Source of the DNA: Candidatus Absconditabacterales bacterium
Lineage (GTDB): Bacteria > Patescibacteriota > Gracilibacteria > Absconditabacterales > Absconditicoccaceae
NCBI GenBank assembly: GCA_937923605.1
Contig: CALDTY010000007.1
Span: 1 to 55,060 of the forward strand
Reading direction: 5' to 3'
DNA: 55,060 bases
Position numbers and translations under genes: made by a program. The number at the start of each line of letters is the position of its first letter. Positions within the stretch are counted from its first letter, which is position 1. Below are positions 23,626-33,619 of the stretch, piece by piece. The notes beneath the pieces were generated by a model. It was not told the DNA's origin. It searched no databases and saw only the letters and a program-made list of their open reading frames with translations.

Positions 23626-24951
23626 ATGAGTAAACAAAAATTAGTGATCCTTTCTCTTATAATTCTATGAATCATCTTTATTTGATGATGGTTTTTACTT
23701 GCAAGCAGCTTATTGTGAAATAACAGTTCAAGTCTTCAAAATACAATCATAACTCCTCCAAACCAAAATAAAATAGATACTTCAAGTCCTCAAGAAAACA
23801 ATATTAAAGAAAACCTAGACACAATAGATAACCTCTCAGATGAAACAGAAATTCTCACTCGAGAAAAAAAATGAAAGATAACTATCGCACTTCCTCCATT
23901 TATACAAAAAACTGATATTCAAGAACTTACAGATAAAATAAATACAAATGAAGACACGTTAATTGAGGTTAAAATTGTTACATTCAATTCGATACACAGT
24001 TATAAAGAGGAAATTAAAAGCAACTCTCAAAAGTATGATCTTATTCTGGTTCCTAGTTTACGATTAAAATCTTTTGATGAGACTCTCTCATTTCCATTTC
24101 AAGCAGACATAGCTTCTATTTTTCATCCAAACATATGAGAGATTGTTACGCAATTTAATCAGACATGGATTCCGTTCTCGATTGATCCTTTTTTGACAGT
24201 TTCTTCAAGTCTAATTAAAACTTCTGATAGCAATATATCACGGATTGATATAGAAAAGCATATTCTCAAACAAGTTGAATCTGAAACTATTAATCTTTGA
24301 TATGGAATCTCTTCATTTGAAAAAGATTTTATTTCTACAATTAGCCACCCCTTGCCTTGATATTTACAAACATTTGAGATGATACTTGCTTCTAGTCTTG
24401 AAACATCCTCAGAAAATTTCATCTTTCAGTTATTTAATACTCCATTTTGGAAGCTAAAAGATATTCTTGAATATGCGTCTACTAGCAGTTCATCGGCTTG
24501 TAAAGAAGATGTTTTTATATGTTTACGGGACGAAAAAAAACTTGATCTACTATTCACAAGCCTTAGTAAATTTTCACTTGATACTTGATATATATACCCT
24601 CTTCCTGATCAATTTAGTCTAACTGCACAAGTTCGAGGCTTTATGTCACCTAACAATACATGAAATAAAGAAGCCAGCTTATGATGGATTTTATGATATC
24701 TACAAGAATGACCAACAATCAATAATTGATTGCGAAAAAATACACTTCCTGCATTCTGATCTTCCCTTGATAGAAGATTATTAGAAAGTAAATTTAAAGA
24801 GATTAAACCTTTTATTCAAGAGAACTCTCTTTCTATTCCAATTGGATACACAAACAATTTAGAAACATGGTTAGAAAAGACACCTCTGAAAGAAGTCATT
24901 AATTGAGATTATAATATGCAATTATATATAGAGAAATATTGAAATAATTAA
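23626..24951 (+). CDS. Membrane-anchored solute-binding-like protein
   Basis: 441 residues, ATG 23626 to TAA 24949-24951. A single N-terminal transmembrane anchor (LVILSLIILGIIFIGGWFLL) is followed by a Ser/Asn/Thr-rich linker (residues 30-80). The remaining domain has features of extracellular substrate-binding proteins: KITIALPPF, YDLILVPSLRL, and a C-terminal GYLQEGPTINNGLRKNTLPA. The fold assignment is tentative and no ABC permease is adjacent. The ATG at 23621 is out of frame and quickly stopped. Many glycines are TGA. Confidence 0.6.
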
Positions 24952-24983
24952 AAAAGATTCAAATGTAATTCGAATCTTTTTTT
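24951..24983 (+). terminator. Terminator
   Basis: AAAAAGATTC / GAATCTTTTT stem (24951-24960 with 24972-24981) directly overlapping the stop codon of the solute-binding-like gene. A-runs and T-runs on both sides mean it can also end the convergent STAS operon. Confidence 0.85.
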
Positions 24984-25004
24984 GAAAAAATATCTTTTCA
25001 TCAA

Positions 25005-25358
25005 CTAATTTCCGATCATTTGTATCTGTTGAATTGCCAGTTCGGCAGTATCAAAAGTTTTGAAAATTAATTCTAATCTAGAGATTTTATATAGATGTTT
25101 GACCGAAGGATGGTTTACCCCAACCACATAGAAATTGCCGTCGTGGAATAGTCTATTACCAGTCAGTATAGAACTTAAACCACTACTATCTACATATGTA
25201 ACATTAGAAAGATCTAAAATCAAATTTCTCACTCCATCATTATGAAGAAAAACTAATTCGGACTTTAAATCCTGGGAAATCATCCCATTAAGTGATTCAT
25301 TCTTAATCACTGCATGAGAATAGTCATCATGCTTGTCTATTTCAATTTTTAAATTCAT
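25005..25358 (-). CDS. STAS-domain (anti-sigma factor antagonist-like) protein
   Basis: 117 residues, complete without any TGA codon. It has the STAS core VRNLILDLSNVTYVDSSGLS, with the conserved serine normally phosphorylated by an anti-sigma kinase, followed by SILTGNRLF and a C-terminal helix. Such proteins act in partner-switching regulation. I see no cognate kinase, phosphatase or sigma factor in the window. It is the last gene of a minus-strand run beginning at 28676. All its glycines are GGN, unlike neighbours. Confidence 0.88.
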   Translation of the reverse strand: MNLKIEIDKHDDYSHAVIKNESLNGMISQDLKSELVFLHNDGVRNLILDLSNVTYVDSSGLSSILTGNRLFHDGNFYVVGVNHPSVKHLYKISRLELIFKTFDTAELAIQQIQMIGN

Positions 25359-25409
25359 ATTTTTTTTCTTATATTTACGACCTTTATTTGTCTTGTCAAG
25401 ATGAACATT

Positions 25410-26369
25410 CTACTCAAGATATTCAACATCTTTTGACATAGTGTGTTTTGTCCAAAATTTAGTATAGTATAAAACCATAAATAATAAATACGAGACTACT
25501 ACCATTAGGAAAAATGTTATCGAAACAAAAGGATATAACAGTAAAATCATAAGCATTATTGCTGAATACTGAAATCAAGGATTCTTTACTTTTTCAGATA
25601 CTAAACTCATCATAAATTCACAAATTGATCAATCAACTACCCTCTTCTCTTCTAAAGTTTCCATAATAACTGTATTCTTTATTTTACGAAACAATGTTGG
25701 TGATTCCTCTTTTGTGAAATCAATATCTACAAATCACTCAAGAGCAACTTGAACATCAGTTATCAGGAAATTTCTTATATTCTCTTCAAGTATATTAAAT
25801 ACATCATTCCCATAACGTATTGGAGACAAAACCATATCTATAAATCAATCCTGTGATTCTTGGATATCTTCACACGAAAAAGGAATTGATCTAAATGATC
25901 AATAAGAATAGATTGCGACGAAGGTCGCAACAAAAAAAGAAAAAATAAATACTCATGCGTATTGTAATGTCCGATATTGCATAGTAATCTTATTTTCCAA
26001 AGATGACTGCTTGATCTGCAATAAAATAAAAATTCAAATCAATAATACTATTCAAGATAATAATTGGAAACCAAACTTAGTAAAAAATGCATTATAATCC
26101 TTAAATAGAATGGGTCACCAAATCACTATCATTAAACTGATAAACGTAATGAGAAAGAAGATTTGCCACTGATAAATTCATAATAATGCAATATCTGGAA
26201 AAGATAAATTTAAAAAAAGTAAGAATCATAACAACAAACTAATTAATATGAAAAGTAATCAATACTTAGGGAAGAAAGGAATTGTGCCTCAAAAAAAGAA
26301 TACCAAAAACATAATATAACATCATATCATTGGCGCTAGAAATAGAATATATCTGAGAATGTGTTTCAT
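25410..26369 (-). CDS. Polytopic membrane protein, unknown function
   Basis: 319 residues, ATG 26369 to TAG 25410-25412. About six N-terminal hydrophobic segments precede a soluble loop (residues about 190-265), and two more hydrophobic stretches come near the C-terminus (YSAIMLMILLLYPFVSITFF). The family is not recognised. It sits nine bases after the small gene 26379-26618 and 51 bases before the STAS gene, so these are probably one operon. Confidence 0.75.
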
Positions 26370-26378
26370 CATAGATTA

Positions 26379-26618
26379 TTATGAAGCCTTCTTTAATGAC
26401 CTTAATTTGATTCGCTTTTTCTCAATTTTCTCTAGATCTTTTGTGATTTGATTTTTTGAATATCATTTCGAAATTGAACTATCACTCGTGAAAACTTTTC
26501 TTAATGAATTTCAAAGTTCCTTTAATCAAACTCAAAATGTTCAAGAAAGACTCTTACTTAGAGCTTCTTTTGTCTTCTTATTTCCTAATGTTTTCTCTAA
26601 AGTCTCCAAATTTGACAT
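26379..26618 (-). CDS. Small basic protein, unknown function
   Basis: 79 residues, ATG 26618 to TAA 26379-26381. It is Lys/Ser/Leu-rich with a charged helical C-terminus (KDLEKIEKKRIKLRS) and five TGA glycines. The start could be earlier at a GTG or TTG in the same frame. Supported by the absence of stops and tight spacing to both neighbours (22 and 9 bases). Not recognised. Confidence 0.6.
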
Positions 26619-26640
26619 CACATCGACCAAGATAAATACC

Positions 26641-27081
26641 TTACTTACTTACAACTATTCTTTCTGTTCTAAAAATAAATACTTCAACATTTCATTGAAT
26701 ATCATATTTTTTCTTTACATGATGTAATGCATGCTTCGCGTCAGCAATTCATTCTATTCCAGGCAAAATTACTCAGCTTTTATTTTCTGCTCAAATTAAT
26801 GCAAATCAAAACTCTTTAGGGTCCTTATCTAAAGCATCATCTAAGCGTTCAATTTGAATTATTTCTGAGACTATATCAATACTAATGAAAACAATGTCCT
26901 TAATATTTTCTTCAATCTCTTTATAGAGTACATCAAGTAATTCATGCAATGATAAGTCAGTAGTCAAAGCACCTTGAGAAACTATTAGTCAGTGTTCTTC
27001 AGAAAATCAAGAAAGAAAAATTCATTTCTGTTCCTCAGAACCATAAGATTCAAATAGTACCTTTTTTATCTTATCTAACAT
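26641..27081 (-). CDS. Conserved-looking 146-aa protein, unknown function
   Basis: 146 residues, ATG 27081 to TAA 26641-26643. Predicted soluble alpha/beta protein with acidic N-terminal two thirds, then GVILPGIEGIADAKHALHHV and a C-terminal strand VEVFIFRTERI. I do not recognise the family. It is second in the operon after the 7TM-type protein. Confidence 0.7.
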
Positions 27082-27155
27082 GTTTGTAGGGAGATAAACA
27101 GTATAAGTATATACAGATCGAATCTATAAGTCAAAAGATTGCGTATCAACTTTGA

Positions 27156-28676
27156 TTATTCTTCTTCAAAATAATTTTTTATAAGTGGGAAAAAACGAAA
27201 GTATTCAGCAAATTGAAGTCAGGTAAATCTACCTACTAATATATTTAAGATCAGAACCACCAATAGTAACTCAGGATTTCCTAAGAATATATTCTGAAGA
27301 TAAGTAGAATTTAATATAAATAATACTCATAATGACATTACAAAAAATTCAATAAGATCAATCCACCAACCTTTTTTAAACTGAAGAAAACTGTCAGAAA
27401 AAACTCATTTAGCAACCAGTAAGATTACAACAAATGGAAAGATAGCAAAGTTATTCGCATATGCTTCTGTTGTTACTAATGATAAATCTAGAATTTCATG
27501 CCCCCACCAGATAAGAATTGAAATTATACAATACAAAATTATCATCAAAGAAATTTTAGGACTATATAATAAATATATCTTTTTACTAATAAAATTGGTT
27601 ATAAGAACGGCAATAGTTGCTGACAAAAGCAATAAAAATGAAGGAGCTAAACCTATAACATACATTGAGATAGCAAACAACAATGGCGTAAACACTCAAA
27701 AGACTGAAATTCAAATGATTTGTCTAGCTACCGAAACTAAAAGTCACACAAGTGGTAACAATAATACCAATGTTAGAATACCAAGTGGAAATCAATTTAT
27801 CAGCAAGTAATCAGTCATGTATGAAAGGAAGGTCCATTTATTTGAATCTTCAAGACTCAATGAATAAGCCTTTACGAAATCGTATTGTTGAGGATTTTCT
27901 TTTAGTAATAATGAAGTAAATAATGATCCGAAATACTGTTCTTGTGTAACATAAACTTTATCTAATCATGAAGCGGTTACATATCTTGCAAGCAATCTAC
28001 GAAAATAACTTTGAGCTGTATCAGCAATTACATATACATCAATATTTCAGGTATCTATTTCATTTAAAGAGAAGACTTTTCAAAGTGTTTCAAAGACGAG
28101 TCATTGAGAAGATGTATCAATGATCAAACTATCAGCATATCTAAAAAAAGCAACAAATGATGATAATTCATTTTGTAAAATCTCAGAAGAATTGGTTGAA
28201 TCGATTAAAATTTCTTTAAATAAGAGCTGATAATCTCCACTTCAATTTTGATTTCTACTTAATTCCAAAACCTCTGATCATTTTCAAATGTACAGTATTA
28301 TTTGATCATAGCTATTTACTGCAGTTTGAATAGAATAAACACAGTCTTGTGTCAGTTCAATATTTGTATTTATCAAATAAGATCAAGAAAGGTTAAAGTC
28401 ATAAGAAAAACTTTCTTCCACAAATTGAGATAACTCTTGTTCATCTTTCAAAATGGAATGTTTAATATTGAGTCAAGTTGCATATTCATTATATTCTGGT
28501 GCAACCAAGGTGTATTCATATAGTTGATTTGATTTAACTTCATCCTGCCCAAGAAGTGAAAAATCTATCTCTGGACATCATCAATCATCAACAACGAATT
28601 GTTCTTGGGCATTTCAAAATCACAGAAACAGTAGAAAAAGAATTCATATACCCTTATACAATTTAACTATTTTCAT
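27156..28676 (-). CDS. Exported-domain plus multi-helix membrane protein (7TM-type)
   Basis: 506 residues, ATG 28676 to TAA 27156-27158. A signal peptide (GILFLLFLGFGNA) precedes an extracytoplasmic domain of about 270 residues, then about seven membrane helices starting near residue 305 (LGILTLVLLLPLVGLLVSVA). This extracytoplasmic-plus-7TM layout recalls 7TM sensory-type proteins, but no specific family is claimed. First gene of the operon running to the STAS protein. Only 11 bases separate it from the divergent tgt start. Confidence 0.75.
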
Positions 28677-28687
28677 ACGTAATAATC

Positions 28688-29821
28688 ATGAATAAACTAG
28701 ATTTTAAGATACTAAAAGAACATAAAAATGCAAGGGTTGGAGAAGTAACACTCAATGGAGTTAGCTTCAAAACTCCTTGTTTTATGCCAGTATGAACAAA
28801 AGCAACCATCAAATGACTTCTTTTGGATCTCATTAGACAACCTTGATACTTATGAACATCAGAACCAGTTAAGATTATCTTAGCTAATACATATCATTTA
28901 TATTTGCGTCCTTGAGAAAGGATTGTAAAGAATGCTTGAGGTTTACATGCTTTTATGAATCGGAATGACTGATTAATACTGACAGATAGTGGATGATTCC
29001 AAGTCTTTTCACTTTGATTAGGAAAGAAAACAAAGCAATGAAACAGTTTAGTGAAACTAATGGATCAGTGAGTTGAGTTTGCAAGTATTCATGATGGTTC
29101 AAGACACTTATTTACGCCTGAAAAAGTTATTGATATTCAATGTGACCTATGATCAGATATTATGATGATGCTGGATGTATGCTCTCCTGTTACGAACATT
29201 ACAAAAGAAGAAGTTGCATCACAAATGTGAATTACGCACAAACGAGCAAAGCAAGCACATGAACATATGTCTAAAATATATGATTCAACAAAATGAGTAT
29301 TATTCCCCATCATTCAATGATGACTATATGACGATTTAAGAGAACACTCAGCAAAAACACTTTCAGCATATGCTGTAGATTGAATAGCTATTGGTTGATT
29401 AAGTGTGTGAGAAACCAAACAAGAAATGGAGCACGTTTTAAAAGCAACTCTTCCCTATGTTCCTAAAGAAAAGCCAAGGTATTTAATGTGAGTATGAACG
29501 CCTGAAGACATTGTTATGTCGACATGACAATGAGTCGACATGTTTGACTGTGTGCTTCCAACTAGACTAGGTAGACATTGAACTGCATTTAGTCAAGATT
29601 GACAGTTGAGATTGTCTAATGCGAAATTTCGTGAAGACTATACTGCACTTGATGCCTCTTGTAAATGTTATACATGTAAATGTTACACAAAAGCCTATCT
29701 TCACCATTTATGTAAAGAATGAGAAATGCTATGATGAATATTGCTTTCACTTCATAACATTGCATACCTTCACCAACTTTGCGAAAGTATTAGAAATAAT
29801 ATACTATCAAGTTCCAATTAA
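28688..29821 (+). CDS. tgt: Queuine/preQ1 tRNA-guanine transglycosylase
   Basis: 377 residues, ATG 28688 to TAA 29819-29821. It exchanges G34 for preQ1 in tRNAs with GUN anticodons. Visible motifs are [28 protein letters not shown], the catalytic LTDSGGFQVFSL, IIQGGL, AIGGLSVGE and the nucleophile region [10 protein letters not shown]. The zinc site is the cysteine cluster [17 protein letters not shown]. More than twenty glycines are TGA, making this one of the clearest code-25 genes. The length agrees with bacterial Tgt. Confidence 0.96.
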
Positions 29822-29829
29822 TTTACTTA

Positions 29830-30138
29830 CTAAGAACACATTATTTGTTCAGAACACGTATTTGTTGAATAAGTTGATTCAATTACATTTTTCATATCAT
29901 ATTCAATCAGCATCTGCGTGCCTTGAGAAGACTGCTGATGATAGATAGTATTTAAATAGGAAAAGAAAATTCCATAGCAAATAATGATAGTCCAATACGT
30001 TATAGGTCGAACTACACGTTGAACAAATTTTTGGAATATATCTCTGCTAATAGCTAAAAACAGACTCCAATTTGATGATCTTCATCATACAAGACCATAT
30101 CAATGCGGTAAAGCACATTCATACAAATTATAAACCAT
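29830..30138 (-). CDS. Possible small membrane protein
   Basis: A 102-codon code-25 frame from ATG 30138 to TAG 29830-29832, with consecutive TGA glycines (HGYGLVGGRSSNWSLF) and one hydrophobic segment (ITYWTIIICYGIFFSYL). It fills most of the gap after tgt. An overlapping frame on the same strand (ATG 30167, ending near 30058) begins with a prepilin-like sequence, so a frameshifted or decayed gene is an alternative. The stretch 30168-30333 upstream holds only short frames and I see nothing convincing in it. Confidence 0.35.
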
Positions 30139-30333
30139 ACTTCAATAAAGGTAAAACTACCTTTCATGTATGAATTAATATTCAAGCTTTTTGTTACTCC
30201 TCACTACTTTTATTTGTTTGTTCGTCCTTATTAGGATAGTGAATTCTCTAAAATATATCAAAAATAGAGGTAAATATGATTGATTACTATTGCCATTTAC
30301 TTATTTTTATACAAAAAATAATGTAAACAAAGA

Positions 30334-30357
30334 AAATCAGCTCTAACAAGCTGATTT
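30334..30357 (-). terminator. Probable terminator after RNHCP gene
   Basis: A 9-bp stem (AAATCAGCT / AGCTGATTT) 27 bases after the RNHCP stop. The U-run on the minus strand is weak (TCTTTGTTT). Confidence 0.55.
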
Positions 30358-30384
30358 AGGGAGACATTCTTCTATATTTTTCTA

Positions 30385-30705
30385 CTATAACAAGTCGCTA
30401 TACTTCGATCTCCAAAATGTTATCTTATGATCTAGTTCTCATAGATTATCATCATCTGCTATCTTATTCCAATGTTCTTTTTTACAAATAACACATTGTG
30501 AATGTATCTTAGTCTCACCATTCCTTATTTCATACTCAATAGGTATCATCTGCCCATGACATGATGTATTTCTATCTCCTGGAAGCTCCCCATCAACATG
30601 CAATGACAAAAAACACTGAGAACAGTGATTACGACATGTTTTATCAGCAAGAGGAACCTCAAACTGACATCAAACACATTTAAATCATTCGTTAATTTTT
30701 TTCAT
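30385..30705 (-). CDS. RNHCP-domain protein
   Basis: 106 residues, ATG 30705 to TAG 30385-30387. It carries the diagnostic core CRNHCSQCFLSLHVD, then GELPGDR and CHGQMIP, plus further Cys pairs (CVGCQ, CVICK), so it is a probable zinc-ribbon protein. The family is small and uncharacterised. It is preceded by the atpA terminator on the same strand, so it is separately transcribed or reached by readthrough. Confidence 0.85.
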
Positions 30706-30732
30706 ATTGTAGTATATATATTTTTATCAATT

Positions 30733-30765
30733 AAAAAAGCTTCGTAAGTTATTGCGAAGCTTTTT
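30733..30765 (-). terminator. Terminator after atpA
   Basis: An 11-bp stem AAAAAGCTTCG / CGAAGCTTTTT with U-runs on both strands, 13 bases after the atpA stop. It ends the ATP synthase transcript with atpA as the last gene. Confidence 0.85.
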
Positions 30766-30777
30766 CAATAATAATTA

Positions 30778-32313
30778 CTAAGCGTATTCAGCAACAGTCT
30801 CTTCAATTACCTTCTTCATTCATGCTTCAATTTCTTCATTTAATTTCTTTTCTGACAAAATTGTTTCTTGTAAACCACTATGGGTTGTATCTAGTTTTTC
30901 ATACAGAGCAGTTTCAAATGGTATAATATTAGTGACATCAAGCTTATCTAAGAATCCGTTAATTCCTGCATACATCATCACTACTTGCTTTTGAAATTGG
31001 ATAGGACTATTTACTCATTGTTTCAACATTTCTACCATTCTCACTCATCTTTCTAAGATCTTTCTAGTACTTTCATCAAGATCACTAGCGAATTGGGCAA
31101 ATGCTTCCATTTCTCTATAATTTGCAAGCATTAGCTTTAGTTTTCAAGACACTTTTTTCATTATCTTAGTTTGAGCATTTCATCAAACACGAGATACAGA
31201 CTGTCCAACATTAATAGCTGGCCTCACACCAGAATTAAATAAGTCTGTTTCAAGAAATATTTGTCCATCAGTAATAGAAATTACATTTGTAGGAATATAT
31301 GCTGAGACATCTCAAGCCTGAGTTTCAATAATAGGTAATGCAGTTAAAGATCAAGTTGTACCTTTAACTTTTCCTCAAGTAAGGTCTTCTAGAAACTCTG
31401 CACTTACTTTGGCAGATCTTTCTAAAAGTCTAGAATGTAAGTAAAACACATCACCTGGATATGCCTCACGTCCTGGCGGCCTTCTTAATAAGAGTGAGAC
31501 TTCTCTATACGCTACCGCATGTTTCGATAGATCATCATAGATAATAAGTGCATCTTCTCAATTATACATGTAGTACTCTGCTATACTGCATCATACATAG
31601 GGAGCCAAGTATTGAGTAACAGCTGGATCTGATGCTGAAGCTGATACTACAGTAGTATACTCCATTGCACCAGCATCTTTTAATGTTTCCACAATATTTC
31701 TCACTTTAGATGCCTTTTGTCCTATAGATACATATATGCATTTCATATTTTGTCCCTTTTGATTCAAGATTGTATCGATAGCAACTGTTGATTTACCGGT
31801 TTGTCTATCGCCAATAATAAGTTCTCTCTGACCACGTCCAATAGGAATCATTGCATCAATAGCTTTTAGTCAAGTCATCATTGGTTCATCCACTCACTTT
31901 CTAGCAATAACTCAAGGAGCTAGTCTTTCTACAGGATATTGTGACTCAGCCTTAATATCTCATAGTCCATCTATTGGTACTCATAATCAACTAACTACTC
32001 TTCAGAGATATTCTGGTCAAACTCAAACAGAAAAAACTTGTCATGTAGCCTTTACTGTGTCACCTTGAGATAAGGTTCCATAATCACCTAAGATAAGAAT
32101 TCAAACGTATTCTTTAAGCAAATCTAACACAAGTCACTTAAGTCCGTTTTCAAATTCTACGATTTCGGAAAAACTAACTTCTTCCAAACCTGTAACTGTT
32201 GCGACACCATCTTTAATTTCTAAGATAGTTCCTTTTTTACTAAACTCTTCATTGAGGTTAGCATTAGAGATTTGATCTTCAATTTTCTTTAGTAGGTCTT
32301 GAGCAACACTCAT
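30778..32313 (-). CDS. atpA: F1F0 ATP synthase subunit alpha
   Basis: 511 residues, ATG 32313 to TAG 30778-30780. The N-terminus is [15 protein letters not shown], the P-loop is GDRQTGKS, followed by [60 protein letters not shown] (in parts) and [18 protein letters not shown]. All fit the non-catalytic alpha subunit at normal length. It is the last gene of the minus-strand cluster; atpG, atpD and atpC, which normally follow, are not in the window and a terminator comes next. An upstream in-frame ATG at 32370 would add 19 unlikely residues. Confidence 0.97.
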
Positions 32314-32392
32314 AATGATTGATAAATAAATGAAAAAGTAATTATTTAGTTTTTGAATTCGAGAATACATCTAATCTCTTCTTATATTTCCT

Positions 32393-32812
32393 CTAAGACA
32401 ACATCTTTCACAAGTCTCTATCCAAACCTCTCTTATATATCTTTCAATCTCATGAGATTTGTACTTCTATTTTTTTACTTGATACTTTATCAGCGCTAGG
32501 TTGTATCGCTCATTCTACAGTGTCTGGATTACTTGACCTAACGACATATCATTCCGAATTTCAACCTCATAATTCATGATTTAAAGCTCATAGAGATTTC
32601 TTATTTAATTTTCACATAACATCTAGCAACAAAATCACTTCAGCTAACGAAGAATCTGCCTTCTTAATCTCTCAAAATAGGCTTCCTTTCAAAGAAGATG
32701 AACCATATTTCTTCACTAAACTAAAAATAACTGATACTTGCTCAGCCAGTTGACTGAGATCGCCTCATCCGTCTTTTCGTTCGGTTATTAATTGTTGATT
32801 TGTTAGGTACAT
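32393..32812 (-). CDS. atpH: F1F0 ATP synthase subunit delta, short
   Basis: 139 residues, ATG 32812 to TAG 32393-32395. The identification rests on position between b and alpha and on the C-terminal part: SSNPDTVEGAIQ...KIEVQISGDGKIYKRG followed by LDRDLGKMLS, like the delta C-terminal strand region ending in 'DxSxxxxL..L'. It is about 40 residues shorter than usual delta subunits, mostly at the N-terminus. The plus strand is also open here, but it has no start codon and no recognisable product. Confidence 0.7.
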
Positions 32813-32832
32813 GTACTTTAGTAATTAATATA

Positions 32833-33060
32833 TTAAATATTTTTAGAGTTTGAATATTTCAAAATTTGTTTGAATCTTATTTTTGATTCTGCATAATATT
32901 CAGGAGATCAAATTGGGTGAAGATTAGAGTTTATTGTAGCTTCAAGTATCTTTAATAAATCTTGATCACTAGAAATTCTTGGGTGTTTCAAGAGCTCCTT
33001 ATATTCAAGTTCAGTTAATACTCTTGAATCTCAATCATACTGATTAAACTTTCCAATCAT
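32833..33060 (-). CDS. Small ORF between atpF and atpH
   Basis: 75 residues, ATG 33060 to TAA 32833-32835, predicted helical (MIGKFNQYDGDSRVLTELEY...). It lies in the same reading frame as atpF, separated from it only by the atpF TAG and 12 sense codons. It could be a separate small subunit, an extension of the b subunit reached by readthrough, or the detached N-terminal part of the short delta subunit. I do not recognise it. Confidence 0.5.
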
Positions 33061-33096
33061 TGTGTCAATTAGATTAAACCTTGATTCTTCTCCAAT

Positions 33097-33570
33097 CTAC
33101 TTACTAAATTCCTTCGCTAGCTCTGTTAAGTATTCATCTTGCAGACTAACATCTTTATCGAAGAGTTTTCTAACTACTGCATGTGCAGTAGATTTTACCC
33201 CATCCACAAAGCTACTTTCAAGTTCTTTCTCAATATGACTCGCCTTTTCTTTTGCCTCTACCTCTATAAGGTTTGCTCTTGCTCACGCATCTGCAATAAT
33301 TTTATCTGCCTTTAACGTTGCTGCTTGTTCAGCTTGAGCAATAACACTATTTTTGTGAGATATGGCCTCATTAATCATAGCTTTTTTCTCTTCTTCAGCT
33401 TTTGCCATAGTCTCTTCATATATTTTTGCAGCTCATTCAGCCTTTTTGAGTTCTTCTCTTCTTTTAGCTATTGCTTTAGACATTTTATCTCCGATCAACC
33501 ATTTAAATAATCATAAGATTATTAAAAAATTAATTGCTTGAGCTATAAGTAAACTTCGATTTAATTCCAT
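33097..33570 (-). CDS. atpF: F1F0 ATP synthase subunit b
   Basis: 157 residues, ATG 33570 to TAG 33097-33099. One N-terminal transmembrane helix (IAQAINFLIILGLFKWLIG) is followed by a long charged coiled coil rich in Ala, Lys and Glu, as expected for the peripheral stalk. Position after atpE fits. In-frame codons continue past the TAG stop into the next small ORF. Confidence 0.9.
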
Positions 33571-33619
33571 AAATAATAACGTTAATTAATATAAACATGT
33601 ATGATCAATGACTGTCATT

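Noticed and set aside
23621-23645. ATG 23621 as start of the solute-binding-like gene
   Set aside because: That frame hits TAG after seven codons even with TGA as glycine; ATG 23626 opens the full frame.
29619-29948. 109-codon plus-strand open frame overlapping the end of tgt
   Set aside because: It overlaps the Tgt zinc-site region in another frame; Tgt is unambiguous there.
32480-32830. Plus-strand open frame opposite atpH
   Set aside because: It has no plausible start codon, and the minus strand gives a delta-like C-terminus in the expected operon position.
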